NCBI GenBank assembly: GCA_016202785.1
Contig: JACQOC010000107.1
Span: 1 to 15,508, forward strand
Direction: 5' to 3'
From: Candidatus Aenigmatarchaeota archaeon
GTDB lineage: Archaea; Aenigmatarchaeota; Aenigmatarchaeia; QMZP01
DNA: 15,508 bases
In this document: positions 6,083 through 12,469 of the stretch, piece by piece
Layout of the letters: every line of letters begins with the position of its first letter
Position numbering within the stretch: the first letter of the stretch is position 1
The notes under the pieces: model-generated
What the model saw: the letters and a program-made list of their open reading frames with translations, nothing else
Databases searched by the model: none
Told to the model about the DNA's origin: nothing
Position numbers and translations under genes: made by a program

Positions 6083-6772
6083 TCATTTGGTGGCGCAATA
6101 GACCGCAAGGTTGCGCTGCAGCCAGCTGCACTCTATTGTGCGGAAGCCGGCCTGCCGCAGCCATGCCGTTTGGTCGTCCATGCTGGCCGGCAGGTCCTGC
6201 TCCCTGGCATGTTTCAACCAGTGTTCCAGTTCCTGGCCGGCCAGGTTTTCCGCAAGAAACTTTTCATAGCTGGCCGCCGTTTTGCTGGCCAAGTGCTGGC
6301 TGCCAAAGGTTATGAAATCGGCATTGACAAAGCAGCCATCATCTTTAAGATGCCTGTGGATGTTGGCGAACAGCAGCCTTTTTTCCGGGTGCGGCAGGTT
6401 GTGGATGGTGACGGCTGAAATGACCACGTCATATTGCCGGTCGAATGCATGCTGCGTGATGTCCGCTTGCACCAGCCTTACGCGGCCATCGAACTTGGCC
6501 AGCCGCTCGCGCGCGTGGCGCAGCATTTCTGCACTGAAATCGATGCCGTCAATGCGGGCATTGGGGAACGCGTTAACTACCAGCCATGAAGTCAGGCCGG
6601 TGCCAACGCCTAAGTCAAGGATGGCCAAGCTCGCGTCCCGGCGGTGATGGATGGCTTCCACCAAAGCGCGTTGCAGCTCTTCGTTGCTTGGCACCACCCG
6701 GCCGGAACAGGCGTCGTAATCGGTGTACTTGGAATCGAAATGCCTGCGCACCTGCTCCAAATGGTCGTCCAT
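6083..6772 (-). CDS. SAM-dependent class I methyltransferase
   Basis: Transfers a methyl group from S-adenosylmethionine to an unidentified substrate. The 229 residues form one Rossmann-type domain. Motif I is ILDLGVGTGL (51-60). Motif II ends in the acidic residue of GIDFSAEML (Asp 78, ribose contact). VQADITQ (about 101-107) is the adenine-contact segment. DVVISAVTIHNLPHPEK (about 115-131) is the post-motif strand typical of the UbiE/type 11 and 25 groups. The C-terminal part (TFGS to ENLAGQELEHWLKHAREQDLP) is a helical substrate cap, followed by WLRQAGFRTIECSW. No signal peptide is present. The ATG at 6772 lies four bases after the cysS stop, so the two are almost certainly co-transcribed. 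The frame is open upstream inside cysS, but the conserved sequence starts here. The substrate cannot be read from the sequence; a small molecule is more likely than DNA, as no target-recognition domain is present. Confidence 0.85.
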   Translation of the reverse strand: MDDHLEQVRRHFDSKYTDYDACSGRVVPSNEELQRALVEAIHHRRDASLAILDLGVGTGLTSWLVVNAFPNARIDGIDFSAEMLRHARERLAKFDGRVRLVQADITQHAFDRQYDVVISAVTIHNLPHPEKRLLFANIHRHLKDDGCFVNADFITFGSQHLASKTAASYEKFLAENLAGQELEHWLKHAREQDLPASMDDQTAWLRQAGFRTIECSWLQRNLAVYCATK

Positions 6773-6776
6773 GGTA

Positions 6777-8195
6777 CTACCGCTCGCCTTTCCGCCACCG
6801 GATGCCCGTGCCGGCATCCTCCAGGATGATACCCTTGGCCTTGATTTCTTCGCGGATGCGGTCCGCTTCCGGCCAGTTCTTGCTGGCCCGGGCTTGTTCC
6901 CTCTTATCAATCAGCTCCCGCAGCCAGGCTTCCGCCTGCTCCAGGCTTTGCCAGCCGCTGGCCGATTCCAGCAGCCGCAGGCCCAGCACCGCATCGATTT
7001 CGGCCACGAATTCCAAACAAGCCTTGGCATCATTGGCCGGCAGCTTCTTGTCGAACAGCAGCGTGTTGGCCTGGCCGACAAACCGGTGGATAGCAGCCAG
7101 CGCGATGGCGATGTTGAGGTCGTCATCCATGGCCGCGATGAACGCTGACCTGGCTTGCGCAACCAGCCGTTGCGCTTCGGCTTGGCCAGAACTGCCATCA
7201 GCGGCCGACTTCAGGTTGCGCACGAATTCCCGCATTTTGTCTATCGTATCGGCGGCGGCTGCCAGCGCCGGCATGGAAAAATTCAGCTGCTGCCGGTAGT
7301 GAGTGGCCAGCAGTGCATAACGCAGCGCCATCGGGTCGTTGTCCTGCAGGTCGCGCAGCGTGTAAAAATTGCCCAGGCTTTTCGCCATCTTCTGGCCGTT
7401 GACGATGAGATGTTCGTTATGGAACCAGCAGTTGGCGAAGCGCTGGCCAGTGGCCGCTTCCGACTGCGCGATCTCGTTCTGGTGGTGCGGGAAGACCAGG
7501 TCAATCCCGCCGGCATGCAAATCCAGGGTGCTGCCCAAATGCTTCATCGCCATCGCCGAGCATTCGATGTGCCAGCCCGGCCGGCCCTTGCCGATCTCTG
7601 TCTCCCAAAACACGTCGCCGTCGTCAGCGTCCCAGGCCTTCCACAAGGCAAAATCGGAGACGGTATCTTTGGTGTAGGTGTCATGCTTCACCCGGCCGGA
7701 CGGCTGCAGCGCCTTAAGGTCCAACCGGGCGAATTTCCCGTAGTCCTTGAACTTGGCGATGGAAAAATAGATGGAGCCGTCCTGGCCCTTGTATGCCGCG
7801 CCTTTCTCCAGCAGCGTTTTTACTAGCTGCACCATCTCCTGGACGTGGTCAGTGGCTTTGGTGTAGCGCTCCGGCGGCAGGATGTTAAGCGTCGCTAGGT
7901 CCGCGAAGAACGCCTGCGAATAGAACTCTGTATGCTGTTTCAGGCTGATGCCTTTGGCCCTTGCGCCTTTGATGGTCTTGTCGTCCACGTCGGTGAGGTT
8001 CATGATATGCCGGACAGTATAGCCTCGGTATTGCAAATACCGCTTCAGCAGGTCCTGGGATACGTAAGCCCTAAAGTTGCCGATGTGCGCGTAGTCGTAT
8101 ACCGTCGGCCCGCAGGTGTACATGCCCACCTGCTTGCCGTGCATGGGCTTGAACGCCTGCTTCTTCCTGGCCAGGGTGTTGTACAGCTTGAGCAT
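6777..8195 (-). CDS. cysS: Cysteinyl-tRNA synthetase
   Basis: Attaches cysteine to tRNA-Cys in two steps through cysteinyl-adenylate, in the cytoplasm. The 472 residues are a normal length for this class Ia enzyme. The N-terminal catalytic half has TCGPTVYDYAHIGNFRAY (27-44), with the HIGH-type signature as HIGN. The second signature is KMAKS (269-273). The zinc site that selects cysteine is complete: Cys 28, Cys 212 (WHIECSAMA), His 237 and Glu 241 (FPHHQNEIAQ). LNLTDVDDK-like sequence (MNLTDVDDKTI, 65-75) is also conserved. The C-terminal half is helical, with the DALR-like region and a final anticodon-binding part containing REEIKAKGIILEDAGTGIRW. The ATG at 8195 is supported by a TATA-like box 26 bases upstream. 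The methyltransferase gene follows four bases after its TAG. Confidence 0.97.
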   Translation of the reverse strand: MLKLYNTLARKKQAFKPMHGKQVGMYTCGPTVYDYAHIGNFRAYVSQDLLKRYLQYRGYTVRHIMNLTDVDDKTIKGARAKGISLKQHTEFYSQAFFADLATLNILPPERYTKATDHVQEMVQLVKTLLEKGAAYKGQDGSIYFSIAKFKDYGKFARLDLKALQPSGRVKHDTYTKDTVSDFALWKAWDADDGDVFWETEIGKGRPGWHIECSAMAMKHLGSTLDLHAGGIDLVFPHHQNEIAQSEAATGQRFANCWFHNEHLIVNGQKMAKSLGNFYTLRDLQDNDPMALRYALLATHYRQQLNFSMPALAAAADTIDKMREFVRNLKSAADGSSGQAEAQRLVAQARSAFIAAMDDDLNIAIALAAIHRFVGQANTLLFDKKLPANDAKACLEFVAEIDAVLGLRLLESASGWQSLEQAEAWLRELIDKREQARASKNWPEADRIREEIKAKGIILEDAGTGIRWRKGER

Positions 8196-8216
8196 TAGTT
8201 ATGTAATGCACATGGG

Positions 8217-8225
8217 CATTTAAGC
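8217..8225 (-). promoter_or_regulatory. TATA-like box for cysS
   Basis: On the minus strand this reads GCTTAAATG, centred about 26 bases before the ATG at 8195. It indicates that cysS has its own promoter and is not only read from the gap-pgk unit. Confidence 0.55.
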
Positions 8226-8230
8226 CTGCC

Positions 8231-8242
8231 GCTGCCGGCAGC
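8231..8242. other. Perfect 12-base palindrome between pgk and cysS
   Basis: GCTGCCGGCAGC reads the same on both strands. It lies 26 bases past the pgk stop and just upstream of the cysS TATA-like box. It could end the gap-pgk transcript or bind a dimeric protein, but there is no T tract and the sequence resembles common GC-rich words in this genome. Confidence 0.25.
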
Positions 8243-8267
8243 TGCTGGAATAGCGGACATGCAACAA

Positions 8268-9524
8268 TCAGAAATCGGCCAGCTGCTTGGCCTTGCCGCC
8301 CCATTTATCTTTGGCCCGCTCCAGCATCTGCACCACCGGCAGCTTTTCCTTGGACAGGTAGTAGAGTATGGCCCGGCCGCCGGAGCTGACATGGTTGAAC
8401 TTGTCTCTCAGGCCCAGGCTGTTGACGACATCGTCGATGTGCCCGCCGCCGACCACCTTGTAAGCTTTCAAACTTGCCACGCAGTTCAGCACGCGCATCG
8501 TGCCGTAAGCGTATTCCTTGTTCTCATAGATGCCGAGCGGCGAGTTTAGCACAACGGTCTTGGCCTGCTCCAGGATCTTGCAGTAGCGGCCGACCGTTTC
8601 CCGGCCGATGTCAGCTATAGGATAGGGATTGGGAAGTTCGGACACATGGATGTCCTTCCTGGTCGCGTCCATGATGGCAACGTCTACCGGGGTCTCGATC
8701 TGGCTGTCGTATTCCTTCAGCACTTCTTTGGCCAACGGCAAGAACTTGTCCAGGCCCTTGCCTTTCAAAACCTCCATGGTCTTCGGGCCGACGTCGTAGC
8801 CTTTGGCCACCAGCAAGGCGTTGGCCAGCAGGCCGCCCGTTAAGATTGTGTCGGCAGTCCCATTCGCCAGCAGCTTGCCGATGGCCTTGATGGAGTCGTC
8901 GACTTTCGCTCCCCCCAGAACGAAAACCGCCGGCTTCCTGCCGGCCTGCAGCACGCCGTTGAGCGCCTTCAGCTCCAGCTCGATGACCCGGCCGGCTGCG
9001 GTCGGCAGCAGCTCGCCGAAGCCGACCAGCGACGGCTGCGAGCGGTGGATGGTGGCAAACGCGTCGTTGACGAAACAGTCCACATAGGAGGCCAGGCTGC
9101 GCACCAGGTGCACTTTGGTGAGCGCGTCGGCCGGCCGCTCGATGCTCTCTTCCGCGTAAAACCGGACATTTTCCAGCAGCATGACTTCCCCGTCTTTCAG
9201 TTTGTTGATTTCCTCTTTTACGTGCGAGCTGAAGATCTCATCGACGAACTTGACCGGCTTGCCCAGCTGCCTAGACATATACTCAGCATGCTCGGCCAGC
9301 GAGATGAAGTCGGAGTCGCCGGGCCGGCCCTGGTGCGAAATGACAATGACCCGGGCGCCCATTTCTGACAGCTCCTTGATGGTCGTGCCGGTGTGCAGCT
9401 GCAGCCGCTCGTCGTCCGTTATCTTTTTCGTCACCGGGTCAATCGGCGAGTTGATGTCAACCCTGACCAGCACCTTCTTGCCCTTGACCTGCAAATCATC
9501 GATGGTCAGGAAACTGTTTTTCAT
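8268..9524 (-). CDS. pgk: Phosphoglycerate kinase
   Basis: Interconverts 1,3-bisphosphoglycerate plus ADP with 3-phosphoglycerate plus ATP, in glycolysis or gluconeogenesis. The 418 residues span both Rossmann-like lobes. The N-terminal, substrate-binding lobe has VLVRVDINSPID (about 18-29) and VISHQGRPGD (61-70), the archaeal version of the SHxGRP loop. LGGAKVDDSIKAI lies at mid-protein. The C-terminal, nucleotide-binding lobe has the GGGHIDD glycine loop at about 359-365. Near the C-terminus, SSGGRAILYYL takes the place of the usual SxGGxA element. The ATG at 9524 forms an ATGA overlap with the GAPDH stop, which supports both this start and coupled translation. An upstream open frame overlaps GAPDH and is not coding. 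A GGGGAT stretch shortly before the ATG may serve as a ribosome binding site. Confidence 0.97.
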   Translation of the reverse strand: MKNSFLTIDDLQVKGKKVLVRVDINSPIDPVTKKITDDERLQLHTGTTIKELSEMGARVIVISHQGRPGDSDFISLAEHAEYMSRQLGKPVKFVDEIFSSHVKEEINKLKDGEVMLLENVRFYAEESIERPADALTKVHLVRSLASYVDCFVNDAFATIHRSQPSLVGFGELLPTAAGRVIELELKALNGVLQAGRKPAVFVLGGAKVDDSIKAIGKLLANGTADTILTGGLLANALLVAKGYDVGPKTMEVLKGKGLDKFLPLAKEVLKEYDSQIETPVDVAIMDATRKDIHVSELPNPYPIADIGRETVGRYCKILEQAKTVVLNSPLGIYENKEYAYGTMRVLNCVASLKAYKVVGGGHIDDVVNSLGLRDKFNHVSSGGRAILYYLSKEKLPVVQMLERAKDKWGGKAKQLADF

Positions 9525-10525
9525 AATATCCCCAAGCTTTGGTCGGTCTTGCTTATCGAATCGTCCTTGGCCATGGTGCCGAGCATGGCTCGTATCGCAT
9601 CGATGTTTTCCGGCACCACGTCCGCTTCCTGGTGCACTGCTTGCATGTAATAGAGTATGCCGTTGCGCACATTGACCGAGTCCTTCCACACTGCAACTTC
9701 GTACAGGTCGCCCCTTTTCCGGCCCAGGTCGCGGGCATACTCAAACAGCTCGGCTGTCGACTTTATGCCGTCTGAACTGGTTACCATGAGGATTCTGCCG
9801 GCCTGCTCCAGTGCCTTTATTGCCGCCTCTTTGCTGGCCACCTTCTTGAGCTTGACGCTGACCACGTGCAGGTGCATGAGCGTCGTGCTCGCTTTCACTG
9901 CGGCGGTCATGATGTGCAAGGCTGGCAACACGGTCTGCACGTCCGGGCCGTGGTGCGAAGGTATGCTGGTTTCGGGTACCAAAGCGTTTATTGGCCCCTT
10001 CTTGCTGTCGCCAGTATCGGCAGCGCGGCGCACCAGAACTGCGTAGCAGTTGTCGATGCCGAAGGCCTGGTCGATGGCGTAAAGCGTCCGGCACAGGCCA
10101 GTGGTGTTGCAGCTTACTACCCTAACGAACTGCTTGCCTTTGGCCTGGTCGAAATTGGCGCGGGCGTTGAACGAGAGGTCGGCTATGCCGGCCTCTTCCC
10201 CGCCCTGGAAAATGGCCTTTTTGCCCTTGGCCTGGTACAGCTTCTTGTTCTCCGCACCTTGGCCTTCCGGGCTGCAGTCGATGATGATGTCGGCCTTGCC
10301 CACCAGGTCGTTGATGTCGCCCTTGGCGCCATGCTTCTTCAACTCCTGGCCGCCCGGCAGGGCGGAGTACAGCGGGTAGCCGGCTTTCTTAATGATGTCC
10401 AGCTTGAAGGAGGGCTTGGAAATGGTTACTCCGATCAGCTCCATGTCGCCCTGTAAAGAAACCGCGTCTGCCACCCGTTTGCCGATGGTGCCAAAACCAT
10501 TGACCGCAACTCTAACCTTTCCCAT
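9521..10525 (-). CDS. gap: Glyceraldehyde-3-phosphate dehydrogenase, archaeal type II
   Basis: Oxidises glyceraldehyde-3-phosphate to 1,3-bisphosphoglycerate with NAD(P), or runs in reverse in gluconeogenesis. The 334 residues match the archaeal family and not the bacterial one. The N-terminal nucleotide-binding fold opens with VRVAVNGFGTIGKRVADAV (4-22). The catalytic Cys 139 sits in VSCNTTGL. RRAADTGDSKKGPINALVP and SHHGPDVQTVLP carry the substrate-binding elements of the archaeal enzyme. The C-terminal part ends with a helical tail. Its stop overlaps the pgk start by four bases, so substrate and product enzymes of adjacent steps are made together. A TATA-like box lies about 25 bases before the ATG at 10525. 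It is divergent from the HxH-rich exported-protein gene, with 97 bases between the two starts. Confidence 0.97.
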   Translation of the reverse strand: MGKVRVAVNGFGTIGKRVADAVSLQGDMELIGVTISKPSFKLDIIKKAGYPLYSALPGGQELKKHGAKGDINDLVGKADIIIDCSPEGQGAENKKLYQAKGKKAIFQGGEEAGIADLSFNARANFDQAKGKQFVRVVSCNTTGLCRTLYAIDQAFGIDNCYAVLVRRAADTGDSKKGPINALVPETSIPSHHGPDVQTVLPALHIMTAAVKASTTLMHLHVVSVKLKKVASKEAAIKALEQAGRILMVTSSDGIKSTAELFEYARDLGRKRGDLYEVAVWKDSVNVRNGILYYMQAVHQEADVVPENIDAIRAMLGTMAKDDSISKTDQSLGIL

Positions 10526-10544
10526 ATTTCTCTATCCCGGCCGG

Positions 10545-10555
10545 CTTTTAAGCTT
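10545..10555 (-). promoter_or_regulatory. TATA-like box for gap-pgk
   Basis: On the minus strand this reads AAGCTTAAAAG, centred about 25 bases before the gap ATG at 10525. It drives the gap-pgk pair leftward. Confidence 0.55.
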
Positions 10556-10577
10556 TTGCCTTGCTGAAGGCAACCGG

Positions 10578-10588
10578 GCAACCGTTGC
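10578..10588. promoter_or_regulatory. Possible operator palindrome between gap and the redox cluster
   Basis: GCAAC-C-GTTGC is a perfect inverted repeat of five-base arms. A further direct copy of GCAACCG lies at 10570-10576. It is immediately upstream of the TATA-like box for the gene at 10623 and about 25 bases behind the gap box, so one regulator could reach both promoters. Confidence 0.25.
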
Positions 10589-10593
10589 AAAAA

Positions 10594-10602
10594 GCATAAA
10601 AC
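10594..10602 (+). promoter_or_regulatory. TATA-like box for the redox/metal cluster
   Basis: GCATAAAAC is centred about 25 bases before the ATG at 10623. It would drive the three-gene plus-strand unit at 10623-11874. Confidence 0.5.
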
Positions 10603-10622
10603 GCTTGCTGCCATGGATATGC

Positions 10623-11198
10623 ATGGCAAGCAAGACGGTTTTGGCCGGTGCCGGCATGGTCGTGCTGCTGGCCCTGGCGGCTGCCTGGTACGCTGCCAAT
10701 AGCAAGGGCAGCGGCCTGCTCGGCGACGTGCACGAGCATGCTGACTTTTTGCTCTACCTGGACGGCCAGCCCTACGACTTCGCGCAAGCCAAGTACATGT
10801 CGGCCGCGAACCATAGCCTGAGCAATTTCGTGCACTTGCATGACCTGGACGGCAAAGTGATCCACAAGCATGCTAGCGGCATTACCCTGGGCTTCTTCTT
10901 CCAGTCGCTCGGCATGCGCTTTAACGCCAGCTGCTTCGTCCTGGACAGCGGCGCCGCATACTGCAACGGCAAGCATTTAAGCATGCTCGTCAATGGAAAA
11001 AAGAGCGGGGCGTTCGGGGACTACGAGCTAAACGACCTGGACCGCATCCTCATCAGCTACGGCAACGCGACTGACACCGAATTGCTGCAGCAGATGGCGG
11101 CGGTGACTGATAACGCTTGCCGGTTCTCCGAGAAGTGCCCGGAGCGGGGCCGGCCGCCGCCAGAATCGTCATGCGTCGGCGGCTGCGTAGCGGAGTGA
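10623..11198 (+). CDS. Exported or membrane-anchored His-rich protein with three HxH pairs
   Basis: A 191-residue protein whose N-terminus is a signal peptide or membrane anchor (hydrophobic about 5-25). The exposed part carries three HxH pairs: HEHADF (His 37 and 39), VHLHD (His 71 and 73) and IHKHASGITLGFFF (His 81 and 83). These suggest metal binding, probably copper or zinc. Cys 104 and Cys 114 could form a disulphide. The C-terminal tail has four more cysteines in a Pro-rich stretch (CRFSEKC, then CVGGC). I recall similar HEHA plus HKHA proteins in uncharacterised archaeal and bacterial families, but I know no assigned function. The thioredoxin-like gene starts one base after its stop, so the two are co-transcribed; the partner may form or check its disulphides. 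ATG 10623 is chosen over in-frame upstream codons because the hydrophobic segment and TATA spacing fit. An ATG at 10613 is out of frame. Confidence 0.75.
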   Translation: MASKTVLAGAGMVVLLALAAAWYAANSKGSGLLGDVHEHADFLLYLDGQPYDFAQAKYMSAANHSLSNFVHLHDLDGKVIHKHASGITLGFFFQSLGMRFNASCFVLDSGAAYCNGKHLSMLVNGKKSGAFGDYELNDLDRILISYGNATDTELLQQMAAVTDNACRFSEKCPERGRPPPESSCVGGCVAE

Positions 11199-11199
11199 C

Positions 11200-11700
11200 A
11201 TGGAAAAATTCGAATGCCATGATTGCGGGAAGAAATTCGACGGCCAAGGCAGCTTGGCCCAGCACGCCCAGGTGGTGCACAACCGCAGCGCTCCTGCGCC
11301 CAAGCCGATTGCCCCTGCCAACAAGCGTTACCTGGCATTGTTCGTCGGCCTGGTATTCATCGCTGCCGGCTTCGTCGCTTACACTTCCTCCGCGCCCGGC
11401 AAGTACGACGATTTCGCCAAGTGCCTGACTGACAAGGGCTTGAAGTTCTACGGCGCCTTTTGGTGCCCGCATTGCGCCAGCCAAAAAGAACTGTTCGGCA
11501 GCTCGATAAAGTACGTCAACTACATCGAGTGCTCGACCCCTGACCGGAGCGCGCAGACCCAGGTGTGCATCGACGCCAAGATCAAGAGTTACCCGACCTG
11601 GGGCTTCCCGGACGGCAAGCTGGTGGAAGGCGTGCTGTCGCTAGAAGACTTGGGCCGAAGGTCGGGCTGCTCGCTGCAGGTCGGCAACAGCACCGGTTGA
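11200..11700 (+). CDS. C2H2 zinc finger-transmembrane-thioredoxin fusion protein
   Basis: Three parts are visible in 166 residues. Residues 6-27 form a C2H2 zinc finger, C-x2-C-x12-H-x4-H (Cys 6, Cys 9, His 22, His 27). A Pro/Ala-rich linker is followed by one membrane helix at about 44-61 (YLALFVGLVFIAAGFVAY). Residues about 68-160 are a thioredoxin fold. Its active site is CPHC (Cys 89 and 92) in FYGAFWCPHCASQK, and the cis-proline loop is SYPTW (Pro 132). A second Cys pair (111 and 123), plus Cys 75 and 157, resembles thioredoxin domains linked to vitamin K epoxide reductase systems. The Lys-Arg before the helix suggests the finger is cytoplasmic and the thioredoxin domain outside, acting as a disulphide oxidase or isomerase. 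No VKOR-like partner is visible here. Its start lies one base after the upstream stop, with GGAG four bases before the ATG as a possible ribosome binding site. Confidence 0.88.
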   Translation: MEKFECHDCGKKFDGQGSLAQHAQVVHNRSAPAPKPIAPANKRYLALFVGLVFIAAGFVAYTSSAPGKYDDFAKCLTDKGLKFYGAFWCPHCASQKELFGSSIKYVNYIECSTPDRSAQTQVCIDAKIKSYPTWGFPDGKLVEGVLSLEDLGRRSGCSLQVGNSTG

Positions 11701-11718
11701 TTGGCAAATTCGATTGTT

Positions 11719-11874
11719 ATGGTAAAGCAAGACAGCAAGAACGGCAACAGCGTCTTTGTTTGCGAAGCGTGCGGCTTCGCCTACCGCGAGCAGGCGTGGG
11801 CGGAAAAATGCCAGGCCTGGTGCGCCAAGCACAAGAGCTGCAACGTGCTGATTACGCGGCACGCAGTTCAATAA
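11719..11874 (+). CDS. Small Cys-rich protein, probable zinc-binding
   Basis: A 51-residue protein that is easily missed by length cut-offs. It contains VCEACGFAY followed by KCQAWC, AKHKSCN and a final ITRHAV. The Cys are at about 15, 18, 31, 35 and 41, with a His at 38. A C-x2-C pair plus later Cys/His is consistent with one bound zinc. I recall short archaeal proteins of similar pattern, but know no function for them. It has no signal peptide and is likely cytoplasmic. It starts 18 bases after the thioredoxin-fusion stop and completes the three-gene unit, whose other members are also rich in Cys or His. Its TAA falls in the loop of a hairpin that probably ends the transcript. Conserved Cys spacing, good codon use and operon position support it as a real gene. 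Confidence 0.7.
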   Translation: MVKQDSKNGNSVFVCEACGFAYREQAWAEKCQAWCAKHKSCNVLITRHAVQ

Positions 11875-11884
11875 CTGCGTTTTT
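11861..11884 (+). terminator. Hairpin and T tract ending the redox/metal cluster
   Basis: ACGCAGTT (11861-11868) and AACTGCGT (11873-11880) form a perfect eight-base stem around a CAAT loop and are followed by TTTT. The stop codon of the 51-residue protein (11872-11874) is partly inside the loop. The T tract is also the likely TATA region of the next gene. Confidence 0.6.
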
Positions 11885-11887
11885 ATT
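11880..11887 (+). promoter_or_regulatory. TATA-like region for the gene at 11909
   Basis: TTTTTATT is centred about 26 bases before the ATG at 11909. It coincides with the T tract of the preceding hairpin, so the same bases may end one transcript and start the next. Confidence 0.35.
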
Positions 11888-11908
11888 GCCTTATTCGCAA
11901 ATTTTCCT

Positions 11909-12469
11909 ATGGAAGAGGAACACGAAAACCAAAACTCTGATATTTACCGGCTTTTGCAATTGTTAGAGCAAGAAGTGTTCGAAGAAGAACAAGATGCTGT
12001 CTTCTCCGGAAATAGCGGTGCCGGTAGTGGCAGCGGAAGAGGTGGTTACTCCCATGGTTCTTCCGGGATGCCAAAACGGCCGCGGCCGGAATACCGTCCG
12101 TTAGAACTGGTCTTCGAGTTCCAGCTTAAAGTTGGAGAAGAGCAGCGCTTTTTCCAGTGGCTGGAGGCAGAGGAGGAAATTGTCAAAGCTGCTACGCCTG
12201 AAGGCTGGTTTTACGCCGGCGCCATGGTGCCGGTTCCCCCCTCTTCTGGCATGTCCTTGGTGCCTGACAAAATCTTGTTCTACTGGCGCATCCACTGTGC
12301 GACACAAGAAGATCTCCATAAAGCGTATGAAGAGCTTGGGCATTGCACAAGTTTCATCGAACTCCTATACCAATCCGGCCACGTTGAGCGGAATTATTCC
12401 CTTTCGGCATTGCGCAAAAATGAGCACCTTTCAGCGCAGGAATTCGATCAATTGCGTCGGCCTTATTAA
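11909..12469 (+). CDS. Hypothetical protein with acidic N-terminus and Gly/Ser linker
   Basis: I do not recognise a family. The 186 residues fall into three parts. Residues 1-30 are strongly acidic and probably helical (LLQLLEQEVFEEEQ). Residues about 33-53 are a Gly/Ser-rich, likely disordered linker. Residues about 60-186 form a compact domain with strand-like LELVFEFQLKVGEEQRFF, an aromatic/Pro-rich middle (GWFYAGAMVPVPP) and helices such as EDLHKAYEEL. The domain may be a small alpha/beta fold. There is no signal peptide and only two cysteines. Codon choice in the first 100 bases is more A/T-rich (GAA, CAA, AAT, TTA) than in neighbouring genes, which may mark more recent acquisition or weak expression constraint. 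It converges on the metalloprotein gene, and the last four bases of the two reading frames overlap. The box at 11880-11887 supports the ATG at 11909. Confidence 0.6.
   Translation: MEEEHENQNSDIYRLLQLLEQEVFEEEQDAVFSGNSGAGSGSGRGGYSHGSSGMPKRPRPEYRPLELVFEFQLKVGEEQRFFQWLEAEEEIVKAATPEGWFYAGAMVPVPPSSGMSLVPDKILFYWRIHCATQEDLHKAYEELGHCTSFIELLYQSGHVERNYSLSALRKNEHLSAQEFDQLRRPY

Noticed and set aside
5681..6418. Plus-strand open frame spanning the Lhr/methyltransferase junction
   Set aside because: It covers the ends of two well-supported minus-strand genes and has no family signature or promoter.
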